Shown here piece by piece: positions 35,410 through 45,200 of a stretch of 48,547 nucleotides of DNA. Each line of letters opens with the position of its first letter. Positions within the stretch are counted from its first letter, which is position 1. The notes beneath the pieces were generated by a model. It saw nothing but the letters and a program-made list of their open reading frames with translations, ran no database searches and was not told where the DNA came from. Position numbers and translations under genes: made by a program. This stretch comes from Enterococcaceae bacterium (lineage in GTDB: Bacteria > Bacillota > Bacilli > Lactobacillales > Enterococcaceae): the NCBI GenBank assembly GCA_022649665.1, contig JALCOL010000016.1, forward strand, positions 1-48,547, read 5' to 3'.

Positions 35410-38004
35410 TTAAAGGCGCTCATCGCGCCGTTTGACCACGGTATGAAAGACTGTAAAAAGTGTGAGACAGCCGATAAAGAGCAGGATACCAAGTTTCATG
35501 CCATATGGGAAATATTTCAGCTCGATTTGATGCTTGCCTTGCGGGATATCGAGGAGAATAAACGCATTCCGCAGTTTTTTGATCGAGACTTCTTTACCAT
35601 CAACGTAGGCTTTCCAACCTTTATCATACGGGATCGTCGTGACAAGTGTCTGCGCATGCTCAGCCGTGATCGTTCCGCGCACACTGCGCTTGCCGGCTTT
35701 CAGGGCAACCGCTTGTTTTTGGATTTTATCGACATCTTGCTGAAAAGCCGTTGCGTCAAGAAGCAGCACTTTCGGGGTCATGAAGCTGATGCTTTTGGTG
35801 CCGTAAAAACTCACAGTGAAGCTGACCGTTGTTTCCGCCGGGTAATAGCCTAAATTGTAATATTGACCGGTGATCCCGATCTCGGATTCGCGGCGCACCC
35901 CGCCCACATCGATCGTTGCCGAAGAGCTTTCCAGCTCATTGAAGTCAAGCGGATATAAGCTGAAATAAGCCTGCGTTTTTGCCGGGACTGTGATCTGATA
36001 AGTGATCTCTTTTGCGATATTTCGCTTTTTTTCTTTGAATGTCACGCCGATGTCTGAGTTGACGATCTCGGTATTATTCGTCGTTTCAACGATCGGGTAA
36101 GCAAACTGGTAGTACTGCGAAGTGCTGTTTGCCAAGGCATGGAAAAGCGAAGTCTGAGTTCCCAAATTGTCATTGGGAAGGGTGCGGAAGCGCTGGATCG
36201 CATTTTCTGTCAAGAAACCGAGCGGCAGTGCATTTTGATTCTGATAAAGCTGATAATTTTTCGTATGGTTTTCCTGAGTGTAGCCGTATTTTTGCGGGTC
36301 GTCTTTGGCGATATTATAGCGGACGCCCATCAAAGTGTCGGCCAGAAGGGTATTGTTCGCATACCGCAGATTCAAATTTGTGCCGCGCGATCGAAAGCCT
36401 AAATCATTTAAAAATCCTGAAGAGTTTCGGTTGCGGATCGAAGAAAAAAACGAAAGACCGTGATAGCCGTAATTGATCGCATCATTGGCGGAAACGCTGT
36501 CCAAGTTTTCTAAACGATAAAAATCAGTTTCCTGCTTTTGCGCGGAATCGACGAGGGTTTTGATCTCGGGATACGGTTCACTGTAAAGGCTTCGCGATGC
36601 ATAATTCCAATCAGTCAAAATACCGTTGATCATGAAAGCGCCGTTGCCGATCGCCTCACAGCACATCACGATCGCTAAAAGATAGACGAATTGTTTCATC
36701 GTGAGTTTTCCTTTGAATGCTAAAATGCTCAAAGCCAGATAAATCGCGATCAAGCCGAGCGTGACGCCGATCGACCAAGGGGTAAGGTAGGCGTATTTTT
36801 TATGGCGCAAGACGACAACTGCGATGATCAGCAGGACCCAAAGCGCGCTCAAAAAGTAAAGATGGAATTTTTCTTGCGGAACGAACGCCGCTATACCGCG
36901 CAAACCGCTGGAAGCGACCAAAAAAGAAAATAGGAAAGCAAAGCGGAATAAAAACATATTCGGTGCATGCATGCCGTGCCAGAATAAATTCAGCGGCTGC
37001 AAATAAAAACTAGCGATCAAAACCGCAAAAAGCGCCCCATAGACGATTTTTATGCGCAGCGAGATCCGCCGGGCACAAAAGAAATAAAGTGCCGCCAGCC
37101 ACGGAACGACGCCAACATAAATAAAAGGGATCGAGCCGTATTTGGTGTTGTCGTAAACGCCGAACATATTTTTTACGATCAAATCGCCCCAGTTGGTCGC
37201 CTCAGTTTTAAGCTGCGTGATGCTGTTCAGTGTTTCTCCGTTGAAATGCAGATCCATCACCGCCGGCAGAATAATGACCATCGCGGCACCGCCGGCTAAC
37301 AGCGCAGTGACAAAAAAGCGCAGGATCCGTTTGCGCGTGTGTTTCCAATCGGTGATCGTCCGCAGACAGAAGTAAAGGAAGGAAAAAATCGCGATCATAA
37401 AGCCGAAATAAAAGCTGGTCAAAAACAAAAGCAGGTAGCTGGCAAACAATAAGCCGGTTTTGCCGGAAGAAAGCAGGCGGTCGATCCCTAAGATCACGAG
37501 CGGCAGATAAATATAGGCATCGATCCACATGATCAGCTCGGAATGTGCTAAGGCGAAACTCATCAAAGCATAACTCGTCGAAAAACTGAGCTGGATCCAG
37601 CGGCTCGTTTGAAACTGCCGCCCGTAAATCCAGAAGCTGACGCCGCAGCAGCCGATTTTTAGCAGTGTCAAGAAATACAGAGCGTCGGGCATATTGACAT
37701 TTTTGAAGAAAAAAACAAGCGGTGTAAAGATCCCGCCTAAATAATAGGAAGCAAGCGCGATATAATTCAATCCGCCGCCCAGCGCCCAAGTGTAAAAAGG
37801 GCTTTGATCCCCGCGGAGCATATTGCGGTAGCTGGCGAAAAAATTGCTGAATTGGGAAAAAGCATCGCTGGCTAACGTGCTGCGCGCGCTTCCCGGATAG
37901 ATGCCGAAGCCGACGTAGATCCCGCAAAGTCCGATCACGGGAATCAAAAAGGCTAAAAGCAGCGAATATTTATTTTGTTTTACGAAAGCGGCAAGTCGTT
38001 TCAA
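35410..38004 (-). CDS. YfhO family large membrane protein (probable glycosylation of cell-envelope polymer)
   Basis: The 864-residue protein has about 12-14 hydrophobic segments and extended extracytoplasmic loops, ending with a final membrane segment and the basic tail KRRDERL. SDAFSQFSNFFASYRNML and GGGLNYIALASYYLG are typical of the YfhO family (GT-C-like fold). Family members such as YfhO in Bacillus and Listeria glycosylate lipoteichoic or wall teichoic acid using a lipid-linked sugar. TTG at 38004 is chosen because GAGGAGG lies seven bases upstream. It is monocistronic and oriented opposite to its neighbours; no flippase or sugar transferase partner is adjacent. Confidence 0.88.
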   Translation of the reverse strand: MKRLAAFVKQNKYSLLLAFLIPVIGLCGIYVGFGIYPGSARSTLASDAFSQFSNFFASYRNMLRGDQSPFYTWALGGGLNYIALASYYLGGIFTPLVFFFKNVNMPDALYFLTLLKIGCCGVSFWIYGRQFQTSRWIQLSFSTSYALMSFALAHSELIMWIDAYIYLPLVILGIDRLLSSGKTGLLFASYLLLFLTSFYFGFMIAIFSFLYFCLRTITDWKHTRKRILRFFVTALLAGGAAMVIILPAVMDLHFNGETLNSITQLKTEATNWGDLIVKNMFGVYDNTKYGSIPFIYVGVVPWLAALYFFCARRISLRIKIVYGALFAVLIASFYLQPLNLFWHGMHAPNMFLFRFAFLFSFLVASSGLRGIAAFVPQEKFHLYFLSALWVLLIIAVVVLRHKKYAYLTPWSIGVTLGLIAIYLALSILAFKGKLTMKQFVYLLAIVMCCEAIGNGAFMINGILTDWNYASRSLYSEPYPEIKTLVDSAQKQETDFYRLENLDSVSANDAINYGYHGLSFFSSIRNRNSSGFLNDLGFRSRGTNLNLRYANNTLLADTLMGVRYNIAKDDPQKYGYTQENHTKNYQLYQNQNALPLGFLTENAIQRFRTLPNDNLGTQTSLFHALANSTSQYYQFAYPIVETTNNTEIVNSDIGVTFKEKKRNIAKEITYQITVPAKTQAYFSLYPLDFNELESSSATIDVGGVRRESEIGITGQYYNLGYYPAETTVSFTVSFYGTKSISFMTPKVLLLDATAFQQDVDKIQKQAVALKAGKRSVRGTITAEHAQTLVTTIPYDKGWKAYVDGKEVSIKKLRNAFILLDIPQGKHQIELKYFPYGMKLGILLFIGCLTLFTVFHTVVKRRDERL

Positions 38005-38035
38005 GATATATCCTCCTCGGTTGAAAATCTCCCTT

Positions 38036-38046
38036 ATTTTAACATA
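38036..38046 (-). promoter_or_regulatory. Extended -10 promoter of yfhO
   Basis: Read leftward the site is TATGTTAAAAT (TGn plus TAAAAT). A TTGACG lies upstream but 29 bases away, too far to be its -35. Confidence 0.45.
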
Positions 38047-38110
38047 AATCATGGGCAGATAAAGGGAAGACGTCAACCAGCTTTACAAAATCTCAAAGAC
38101 AAATCAGCGT

Positions 38111-38139
38111 TTGACATCCATTTTAAATGATGTTATTAT
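38111..38139 (+). promoter_or_regulatory. Strong promoter driving an RNA leader before dut
   Basis: TTGACA (38111-38116) and TATTAT (38134-38139) are 17 bases apart. Transcription would start near 38146, about 190 bases before dut. Confidence 0.75.
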
Positions 38140-38145
38140 TCAGCT

Positions 38146-38260
38146 CGTAACGGCGAGTTCATAGGCTTGACTTGGAGACAATCCAGCACATATATTTTTC
38201 GTCACGATTCAGCGGAGTTTTTTCGACCGGAAGAGAGGTTGAAGAAACTCCTTTGTTTTT
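38146..38260 (+). ncRNA. Unassigned small RNA or attenuated leader with intrinsic terminator
   Basis: From the promoter at 38111 a transcript of about 115 bases would end at a strong terminator. GGAGTTTTTTCGACC (38214-38228) pairs with GGTTGAAGAAACTCC (38237-38251), fully paired if two G-U wobbles are allowed, followed by TTTGTTTTTT. Upstream, CTCG/CGAG (near 38144-38157) and TGGA/TCCA around GACAA form small hairpins. I do not recognise a known riboswitch or the SRP RNA. It may be a stand-alone small RNA, or an attenuator for dut. Confidence 0.55.
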
Positions 38261-38301
38261 TACTTAAATAAAGAGGTCCAACCCCCTGAATGTTCGGAGA
38301 T

Positions 38302-38312
38302 ATGCTAAAATA
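38302..38312 (+). promoter_or_regulatory. Extended -10 promoter of dut-radA
   Basis: TATGCTAAAAT is a TGn-extended -10 located 27 bases before dut and identical to the coaA promoter element. If used, dut does not depend on the upstream leader RNA. No convincing -35. Confidence 0.5.
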
Positions 38313-38338
38313 ATGAAATAAGCAGAGGAGTTTTATTA

Positions 38339-38818
38339 ATGGAAAGAATCCGCGGATTTGAAGTTGTTTCAAGTTTTGAAGGGCAAGCGATCGAACTGCC
38401 GAAACGCGCGAGCACGCATGCAGCCGGCTATGATCTGCAGGCCGCTGAAACGATCGAGCTGCCGAGTATCTGGGAAACGCTGAAAGCCGGCGGGACGCCC
38501 CAAGCTGTTTTGGTCGCGACCGGCGTCAAAGCATATATGGCTCCTGACGAATATCTCGAATTGGTCAATCGCTCAAGCGGCTCATTAAAGCGTAATTTAA
38601 TAGTAGCGAACGGGGTCGGCGTGATCGACAGCGATTACTACAATAATCCCGGCAATGAAGGGCACATTTATTTTCAATTGTACAATTTCAATCCAAGCGC
38701 TTTTGTGATCGAAAAAGGCGAGCGCATCGGCCAGGGGATCTTCAAACGATTCCTGCTTGCTGACAGCGACGAAACGCTGGGCAAGCGCATCGGCGGATTT
38801 GGTTCTTCAGGGAAGTAA
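38339..38818 (+). CDS. dut: dUTP diphosphatase, trimeric
   Basis: Dut hydrolyses dUTP to dUMP, keeping uracil out of DNA and supplying thymidylate synthesis. The 159-residue product contains the five trimeric dUTPase motifs in order: AGYDLQA, NRSSGSLKRNL, GVIDSDYYNN (catalytic Asp), GERIGQGIF and RIGGFGSSG. ATG at 38339 follows AGAGGAG. radA starts nine bases after the stop, so the two are co-transcribed. Confidence 0.96.
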   Translation: MERIRGFEVVSSFEGQAIELPKRASTHAAGYDLQAAETIELPSIWETLKAGGTPQAVLVATGVKAYMAPDEYLELVNRSSGSLKRNLIVANGVGVIDSDYYNNPGNEGHIYFQLYNFNPSAFVIEKGERIGQGIFKRFLLADSDETLGKRIGGFGSSGK

Positions 38819-38827
38819 GGAGTTTGT

Positions 38828-40198
38828 ATGGCAAAAAGAAAAACCCAATTTGTTTGCCAAAATTGCGGCTACACCTCTCCTAAATATTTAGGGCGGTGTC
38901 CGAATTGCGGCGAATGGAATACTTTAGTAGAAGAGATGCCGGAAGAAAAAAATGATTCGCGGTCGCGCGTTTCATTGACCGGCGAAGCGAGCCGGCCATT
39001 GGCACTCAATCAAGTGGCTGTTCAAAAAGAACCGCGCGTGAAAACCGAGATGCTGGAGTTCAACCGCGTTTTGGGCGGCGGCGTCGTGCCCGGCTCATTA
39101 GTTTTGATCGGCGGCGATCCCGGGATCGGAAAATCGACACTTCTTCTGCAAATGTCGCAGCAGCTTTCGCTTCTCGGCGACAAAGTCCTGTATGTTTCCG
39201 GGGAGGAAAGCGCCTTTCAGATCAAACTCCGAGCAGAACGTCTCGGAGTCGATGAGGGGAATTTTTATGTCTACGCTGAAACAGATATGGACCGCATCCA
39301 GCAGGCGATCCAAGATATCCAGCCGCAATATGTGATCATCGATTCGATCCAAACCATGATGCAGCCCGAGATCACCAGTGCGGCCGGCAGTGTTTCGCAA
39401 GTTCGCGAAACGACCGCCGAGCTTTTGAAGATCGCTAAGACGAATCAGATCGCGATCTTTATTGTCGGCCATGTCACGAAAGAAGGCAGCATCGCCGGGC
39501 CGCGGATGCTGGAACATATGGTCGATACCGTTTTGTATTTTGAAGGCGACCGCCACCATACGTATCGCATTTTGCGGGCCGTCAAAAACCGTTTCGGTTC
39601 AACGAACGAGATCGGGATCTTTGAAATGAAAGACCGCGGCTTGAGCGAAGTCGCTAATCCGTCCGAAGCCTTTTTAGAAGAGCGCCTGCCGGGTTCGACC
39701 GGCTCTTCGATCGTCGTTGCAATGGAAGGAACGCGTCCGATTCTGGCGGAAATCCAAGCGCTGGTCACGCCGACGATGTTCGGCAACGCCAAGCGGACAA
39801 CGACCGGGCTGGACTATAACCGCGTGGCGCTGATCATGGCGGTCCTTGAAAAGCGGGCCGGCCTGATGCTCCAAAACCAGGATGCCTTCTTGAAAGCAGC
39901 CGGCGGCGTCAAATTGAATGAACCGGCGATCGATCTGGCGATCGCGGTCAGCATCGCTTCCAGCTACAAAGAGCAGGGAACGGATCCGCGCGCTTGCTTT
40001 GTCGGCGAGATCGGTCTGACCGGCGAGATCCGGCGGGTCTCCCGGATCGAACAGCGGATCGGCGAAGCGGAGAAACTTGGCTTCACCAAAATTTTTGTGC
40101 CGAAAAACAATGTCGAAACTAGTGAGATGAATCACAAGATTCAGATCACGGAAGTGGCAACACTTGCGGAGACGCTGCGGCAATGTTTTCAAAAATAA
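38828..40198 (+). CDS. radA: DNA repair protein RadA
   Basis: RadA is a RecA-like hexameric helicase for branch migration in recombination and repair. The 456-residue protein has the N-terminal zinc finger CQNCG...CPNCGEW, Walker [13 protein letters not shown], the RadA-specific KNRFGSTNE, and a C-terminal Lon-like domain ([36 protein letters not shown]). GTTTG and GGAG precede ATG at 38828. The order dut-radA-PIN/TRAM-gltX is common in lactobacilli. Confidence 0.97.
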   Translation: MAKRKTQFVCQNCGYTSPKYLGRCPNCGEWNTLVEEMPEEKNDSRSRVSLTGEASRPLALNQVAVQKEPRVKTEMLEFNRVLGGGVVPGSLVLIGGDPGIGKSTLLLQMSQQLSLLGDKVLYVSGEESAFQIKLRAERLGVDEGNFYVYAETDMDRIQQAIQDIQPQYVIIDSIQTMMQPEITSAAGSVSQVRETTAELLKIAKTNQIAIFIVGHVTKEGSIAGPRMLEHMVDTVLYFEGDRHHTYRILRAVKNRFGSTNEIGIFEMKDRGLSEVANPSEAFLEERLPGSTGSSIVVAMEGTRPILAEIQALVTPTMFGNAKRTTTGLDYNRVALIMAVLEKRAGLMLQNQDAFLKAAGGVKLNEPAIDLAIAVSIASSYKEQGTDPRACFVGEIGLTGEIRRVSRIEQRIGEAEKLGFTKIFVPKNNVETSEMNHKIQITEVATLAETLRQCFQK

Positions 40199-40229
40199 AT
40201 CGATCAAAATTTGAAAGGAGGAATGTCGA

Positions 40230-41375
40230 ATGCCAAAAAGAATTTTAATGATCTTGTTCGCGCTTGTCGGCGCCTCGATCGGCGGGACGTTTCTGCCGTA
40301 CTTCTGGCAGCTCGTCGGCTTCAATGGGGTAGTCTGGCTCGATAATGTTTTCACCAACAGTATTCTCGGCGCACTTATTTTTTTCTTAATCTCACTAATG
40401 ATCGTCGAGCCGGTTTTGCGCGGCATCAAAAGAATCGAAAAGCAATTGGCAGATTTGAGTATGGGCTCCCTTTTGTTCGGGAGCATCGGCACGATCATCG
40501 GTCTTTTATTAGGGGCATTGATCTCACTGCCGTTTTATCAACTGCGGATCCCGTTTTTGAACAATGTTTTTCCGGGGCTTTTGATCGTGCTGGCAGGCTA
40601 CTTAGGCTTGCGGATGGGATCGACCCGCACAGATGATCTGCTAAAATTGTTCGGCGGCCGCAAAAAAGAAAAAGCAGCACAAGGCGAAATGCTGGAGCGG
40701 CGTGCGGACGATAATTTTCACAAATTCAAGATCCTTGATACCAGTGTGATTATCGATGGACGGATCTACGACATCGCTAAAACCGGATTTTTAGAAGGGG
40801 TGCTGCTCGTTCCGAAATTCGTCTTATATGAACTGCAGTATATCGCCGACTCCGGCGACAGTTTGAAACGTGTTCGCGGGCGGCGCGGATTGGATATTTT
40901 GAACGCGCTCCAAAAAGAAGATGACATCCACATGGAAATGTATGAAGGCGACTTTGAGGATATCGCTGAAGTCGATGCGAAGCTGCTCAAACTCGCAAAA
41001 CTTTTGGACGGAGTCGTCGTGACGAATGATTACAATTTGAATAAAGTCGCAGAATTCCAACATGTGCCGGTCTTGAATATCAATGCGCTCGCCAATGCGG
41101 TGAAACCGGTCGTGATCCCGGGCGAGACGATGACAGTCCAAGTCGTCAAAGATGGGACTGAGCGCCAGCAAGGAGTCGCTTATTTGGATGACGGCACGAT
41201 GGTCGTCGTTGAAGACGGACATTATTTCATGAATCAGCGGCTTGAAGTCGTTGTCACAAGTGCGCTGCAAACTGCGGCAGGACGAATGATCTTCGCCAAG
41301 CCGGCCCATGCGCAGAAAAATATCAAAGATTCGCAGAAAAGTTCACCGAAAGGCATCTCGCACGCCGCAAAATAA
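40230..41375 (+). CDS. yacL: PIN/TRAM-domain membrane protein (YacL family)
   Basis: The 381-residue protein begins with about four transmembrane segments (residues 5-130). A PIN nuclease-fold domain follows (KILDTSVIIDGRI, LYELQYIAD, VVTNDYNLNKVA with the acidic metal ligands), then a TRAM RNA-binding domain (PGETMTVQVVKDG, YLDDGTMVVVEDG). This is the YacL architecture found next to radA throughout Firmicutes. A membrane-bound RNA-acting role is presumed from the domains; no substrate is known to me. AAAGGAGG precedes ATG at 40230. Confidence 0.93.
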   Translation: MPKRILMILFALVGASIGGTFLPYFWQLVGFNGVVWLDNVFTNSILGALIFFLISLMIVEPVLRGIKRIEKQLADLSMGSLLFGSIGTIIGLLLGALISLPFYQLRIPFLNNVFPGLLIVLAGYLGLRMGSTRTDDLLKLFGGRKKEKAAQGEMLERRADDNFHKFKILDTSVIIDGRIYDIAKTGFLEGVLLVPKFVLYELQYIADSGDSLKRVRGRRGLDILNALQKEDDIHMEMYEGDFEDIAEVDAKLLKLAKLLDGVVVTNDYNLNKVAEFQHVPVLNINALANAVKPVVIPGETMTVQVVKDGTERQQGVAYLDDGTMVVVEDGHYFMNQRLEVVVTSALQTAAGRMIFAKPAHAQKNIKDSQKSSPKGISHAAK

Positions 41376-41415
41376 GCGAAACTGCTTGATTTTTCAATTT
41401 TGAAGCGGGCGGCGC

Positions 41416-41444
41416 TTTACTATTATCCACTTTGATTGTACAAT
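41416..41444 (+). promoter_or_regulatory. Possible promoter of gltX
   Basis: TTTACT (41416-41421) and TACAAT (41439-41444) are 17 bases apart, leaving an 80-base leader. A small stem GAAGC...GCTTC lies in the leader. No T-box is seen here. Confidence 0.45.
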
Positions 41445-41527
41445 TTTAGCTGATAAGTTTCTTTATCCAAGATAAGAAGCTTCCGCTTCCTGCAACAGGA
41501 ATAAATAAGAAAGAATGGTGTCTTTTC

Positions 41528-42997
41528 ATGAAAAAAATCCGCGTACGCTATGCACCAAGTCCGACCGGACACTTGCATATCGGAAATGCACGAACGGCTT
41601 TATTCAATTATTTGTTTGCCCGCCACAATGGCGGTGACTTTATCATCCGCATCGAAGATACAGATACGAAACGGAATATCGTCGACGGCGAGAAGTCCCA
41701 GCTTGAAAACTTGGCGTGGCTGGGGATCGATTGGGACGAATCTCCCGAGAAACCGGGCGAATACGGGCCATATCGTCAGTCAGAAAGAAAAGATATCTAT
41801 CAGCCGCTGATCGATCAGCTTTTGGCCGCAAACCAAGCGTATAAATGCTATTGCACAGAAGATGAGCTGGAAGCCGAACGCGAAGCGCAGCGCGCCCGCG
41901 GAGAAATGCCGCATTATTCCGGCAAATGCGCCCACTTGACGCCGGCGGAACAAGCCGAAAAAGAAGCGGAAGGCCGCGAAGCAGTGATCCGCTTCCGCGT
42001 TCCGAAGAACAGCGAATATGATTTCGTCGACATGGTCAAAGGCCATATCCATTTCGAATCAGACAGCGTTGGCGGCGACTTCGTCATTCAAAAGCGCGAC
42101 GGCATGCCGACTTACAACTTTGCGGTGGTTGTCGATGACCATATGATGAAGATCACGCATGTGCTGCGCGGCGACGATCATATCGCCAATACGCCGAAAC
42201 AAATGATGATCTATGATGCATTCGGCTGGAAACATCCAGTGTTCGGCCATATGACTTTGATCATCAACTCCGAAACCGGCAAAAAACTCAGCAAACGCGA
42301 TGAATCGATCCTGCAATTTATTGAACAATACCGCGCACTTGGCTACTTGCCGGAAGCGATGTTCAACTTTATCGCGCTTTTGGGCTGGTCGCCGACCGGA
42401 GAAGACGAGATCTTCAGTCAAAAAGAACTCATCAAAGCTTTCGATGCAGACCGCTTGAGCAAATCGCCGGCGGCATTCGATGCGAAGAAGCTCGAATGGG
42501 TCAATAACCAATACATCAAAAAAATCAGTTTGGAACGGTTGACCGAATTGTGCATTCCGTTCTTGGCTGCGGAAGGAAAAGTACCGGCCGATCCAAGTCC
42601 GCAAGAACTTGAATGGATCCAAAAAGTCGTTTCTCTTTATCAGCCGCAAATGAGTTATGCGGCGGAGATCGGTGATTTGTCTGAAATGTTCTTCAATGAA
42701 CATCCGGTCTTTACTGAAGATGAAAAAGCGATTTTGGCTGCCGATACAGCGGAAACTGTTTTGCGCGCTTTCCGTGAAAAAGTCGAAAAAGCGATCCCGA
42801 TCTTTGACGATCCAAGCGTGTTGAAAGCAATCAAAGAAGTTCAAAAAGAACAAGGGATCAAAGGAAAAAATCTGTACATGCCGATCCGTGTGGCAGTGAC
42901 CGGCTCAGCCCACGGGCCTGAGATCGGGGCCGCGCTGGAACTGTTGGGCCGCGAAAAAACATTGAAACATTTAGATAAAGTGCTCGAAAACAAATAA
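41528..42997 (+). CDS. gltX: Glutamyl-tRNA synthetase
   Basis: GltX charges tRNA-Glu (and usually tRNA-Gln in Firmicutes that use the amidotransferase route). The 489-residue class I enzyme shows the HIGH-type [18 protein letters not shown] at residues 9-26 and the KMSKS-type KKLSKRD near residue 255. CYC...C pieces near residue 108 and 136 may bind zinc. The C-terminal anticodon-binding domain is complete. ATG at 41528; the upstream AAGAAAGAATGGTG is a modest ribosome binding site. Confidence 0.97.
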   Translation: MKKIRVRYAPSPTGHLHIGNARTALFNYLFARHNGGDFIIRIEDTDTKRNIVDGEKSQLENLAWLGIDWDESPEKPGEYGPYRQSERKDIYQPLIDQLLAANQAYKCYCTEDELEAEREAQRARGEMPHYSGKCAHLTPAEQAEKEAEGREAVIRFRVPKNSEYDFVDMVKGHIHFESDSVGGDFVIQKRDGMPTYNFAVVVDDHMMKITHVLRGDDHIANTPKQMMIYDAFGWKHPVFGHMTLIINSETGKKLSKRDESILQFIEQYRALGYLPEAMFNFIALLGWSPTGEDEIFSQKELIKAFDADRLSKSPAAFDAKKLEWVNNQYIKKISLERLTELCIPFLAAEGKVPADPSPQELEWIQKVVSLYQPQMSYAAEIGDLSEMFFNEHPVFTEDEKAILAADTAETVLRAFREKVEKAIPIFDDPSVLKAIKEVQKEQGIKGKNLYMPIRVAVTGSAHGPEIGAALELLGREKTLKHLDKVLENK

Positions 42998-43004
42998 ACG
43001 CTTT

Positions 43005-43217
43005 GATAAGAAGAGATCGCCGGAAAAATTTTCAGAGAGTCTGCGCAGGTGAAAGCAGATAATTTTGAACGCGAGTATGCCTCTTAGAGCGGCTGGAGCG
43101 AATTCAAGTAGCTTCGGACGAAGACTGTTCGTTACACAGCTTAAGCAAAAAGAAAAAGTGGAACCGTGCCGAAAGCACCTTTTGAACAGTCGCAGATTGT
43201 TCAAAAGGTGCTTTTTA
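43005..43217 (+). promoter_or_regulatory. Cysteine-specific T-box riboswitch with terminator
   Basis: The leader contains a long stem I with AGTA followed by TGC at 43078-43080, which reads as a cysteine specifier codon. The antiterminator T-box core GTGGAACCGTGC is at 43158-43169. The terminator stem AAAGCACCTTTTGAACA pairs with TGTTCAAAAGGTGCTTT, ending in a T run near 43217. Uncharged tRNA-Cys binding should favour antitermination and raise expression of cysE and cysS downstream, whose functions fit that specificity. Confidence 0.85.
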
Positions 43218-43242
43218 TCGTTCAGTGAAGGAGGAAGAAGCC

Positions 43243-43791
43243 ATGGGATGGATCAAAAAAGCAGTTGCCGCCACAAAAGCGAATGACCCGGCCGCACGCA
43301 ATACATTGGAGATCGTGCTTACATATCCGGGATTTCACGCCTTGTTTTGGCACCGCTGGCATCATTTTTTGTATCAGCATCATTTGTATTTAATCGCAAA
43401 AATCGGAGCGCAGTTTTGGCGCTTTTTGACCGGGATCGAGATCCATCCGGGAGCATTGATCGCTGAAGGAGTCTTTATCGACCATGGGATGGGGCTTGTG
43501 ATCGGCGAAACGGCTGAAGTTGAAGCGGGCGTTGTTTTGTATCACGGCGTCACGCTCGGCGGGACCGGGAAAGATACCGGCAAACGTCATCCGACCGTCA
43601 GAAAAGGCGCGATGATCGCGGCCCATGCGCAGATCTTGGGTCCGGTCGTGATCGGCGAACGCGCAAAAGTCGGCGCCGGCGCGGTCGTCTTGAACGATAT
43701 TCCGGCCGATGCAACGGCGGTCGGCACACCGGCGAAAGTCGTCCGCTTGAAGGGCAAACGAGTATATCCAGAAAAGGAGTGGAATACATGA
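43243..43791 (+). CDS. cysE: Serine O-acetyltransferase
   Basis: CysE acetylates L-serine with acetyl-CoA, the first step of cysteine synthesis. The 182-residue protein is the short Firmicutes (EpsC-like) form. A helical N-terminal part with HALFWHRWHHFLY precedes a left-handed beta-helix of hexapeptide repeats (GAEVEAG, GGTGKDTGKRHPTV, LGPVVIGERAKVGAGAVVL), with HGVTLGG carrying the active histidine. AAGGAGG lies before ATG 43243. Regulation by the Cys T-box upstream fits the function. The stop overlaps the cysS start. Confidence 0.93.
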   Translation: MGWIKKAVAATKANDPAARNTLEIVLTYPGFHALFWHRWHHFLYQHHLYLIAKIGAQFWRFLTGIEIHPGALIAEGVFIDHGMGLVIGETAEVEAGVVLYHGVTLGGTGKDTGKRHPTVRKGAMIAAHAQILGPVVIGERAKVGAGAVVLNDIPADATAVGTPAKVVRLKGKRVYPEKEWNT

Positions 43792-45200
43792 TCAAAATCT
43801 ATAATACAATGACCCGCGAAAAAGAAGAATTCAAACCGATCGTTCCCGGCCAAGTGAAAATGTATGTTTGCGGACCGACCGTTTACAATTATATCCATAT
43901 CGGCAATGCGCGGAGTGTCGTGGCCTTCGATACGATCCGCCGATATTTTGAATACCGCGGCTATGCCGTTGACTATGTCTCAAACTTTACCGATGTTGAT
44001 GACAAGATCATCAAAAAAGCCAACGAAATGGGAAAAACGCCGAAAGAAGTAGCCGACCGTTTTATCAAAGCCTACCGCGAAGATGCCGAAGCGCTGAATG
44101 TCGAAACAGCAACGATCAACCCGCGCGCGATGCAGTATATCCCGGACATTATCAAATTCATCCAAGACTTGATCGCTAAAGGCTACGCGTATGAAAGCGG
44201 CGGCGATGTCTATTACCGGACGCGCAAATTCAAAGCATACGGCAAATTGAGCCACCAGTCGCTGGATGAGCTGGAAGAAGGTGCCAGCCGGCGTTTGGGC
44301 GAAGAGTCGAGCCGCAAAGAAGACCCGCTTGACTTCGCGCTTTGGAAAACCGCCAAAGCCAACGAGATCGCGTGGGATTCGCCGTGGGGGAAAGGGCGTC
44401 CGGGCTGGCATATCGAGTGCTCAGTAATGGCGATCAAAAACCTCGGAGCGACGATCGATATCCACGGCGGCGGCCAAGATCTGGAATTTCCGCATCATGA
44501 AAATGAGATCGCGCAAAGCGAAGCCGAGACCGGCAAACCGTTTGCGCATTATTGGATGCACAACGGCTATGTGACGATCGGTGCCAACGATGAGAAAATG
44601 AGCAAGTCGCTGGGAAACTTTGTGACCGTTCACGAACTGCTCAAAACGGTGCCGGCACAAGTGATCCGTTTCTTTTTGGCGACAGCCCAATACCGCCGGC
44701 CGCTGCGTTTCAGTCAAACTGCGTTGACAGAAGCGGCAACGAACTTGGAAAAATTAAAAGTCGCTTATGAAAATATCAAGTTCCGTTCGAAAGATTCTCT
44801 TTTGACGATGCCGGATGATGCGGAAAAGCTGGCAGCGGTCAAACATTTTGCGGATGAATTCCAAGCGCAGATGGATGATGATTTTAATTGCGCCAACGGG
44901 ATCACGGTCGTATATGAATTCGCCAAGTGGCTGAATCAGTACAGCGAAGCAGAAAAAGTTTCGCAGCGAGTGATCGATACCGCCGTGACAATGTATGAAA
45001 AAGTCCTCGGTGTTTTTGGAATCACTTTTTCAGACAAAGAAGAGCTTTTAGACGAGCAAGTCGAGTCTCTCACCAAAGAGCGCGAAGAAGCGCGCAAAGC
45101 AAAAGATTTCGCCAAAAGCGACGCGATCCGCGACCAGTTGAAAGCGCAAGGGATCATTTTGGAAGATACCCCGCAAGGAATGCGCTGGAGGAGAAAATAA
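43788..45200 (+). CDS. cysS: Cysteinyl-tRNA synthetase
   Basis: The 470-residue class I synthetase charges tRNA-Cys. It has the zinc-linked CGPTVYNYIHIGNARS (HIGH), IECSVMAI and GGGQDLEFPHHENE zinc ligands, and KMSKSLGNF near residue 266. ATG at 43788 overlaps the cysE stop (ATGA), with AAAAGGAG upstream. It shares the T-box leader with cysE, so cysteine starvation should raise both. mrnC begins at its last stop base. Confidence 0.97.
   Translation: MIKIYNTMTREKEEFKPIVPGQVKMYVCGPTVYNYIHIGNARSVVAFDTIRRYFEYRGYAVDYVSNFTDVDDKIIKKANEMGKTPKEVADRFIKAYREDAEALNVETATINPRAMQYIPDIIKFIQDLIAKGYAYESGGDVYYRTRKFKAYGKLSHQSLDELEEGASRRLGEESSRKEDPLDFALWKTAKANEIAWDSPWGKGRPGWHIECSVMAIKNLGATIDIHGGGQDLEFPHHENEIAQSEAETGKPFAHYWMHNGYVTIGANDEKMSKSLGNFVTVHELLKTVPAQVIRFFLATAQYRRPLRFSQTALTEAATNLEKLKVAYENIKFRSKDSLLTMPDDAEKLAAVKHFADEFQAQMDDDFNCANGITVVYEFAKWLNQYSEAEKVSQRVIDTAVTMYEKVLGVFGITFSDKEELLDEQVESLTKEREEARKAKDFAKSDAIRDQLKAQGIILEDTPQGMRWRRK

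Noticed and set aside
37208-37927. Minus-strand open frame of about 240 codons inside yfhO in another frame
   Set aside because: Arg/Phe-rich reading of a membrane-protein gene in a shifted frame; no support for translation.
38146-38260. Signal recognition particle RNA or SMK-box/preQ1 riboswitch before dut
   Set aside because: The characteristic conserved SRP GGAAGGAAGCA-type core and the riboswitch cores are absent.
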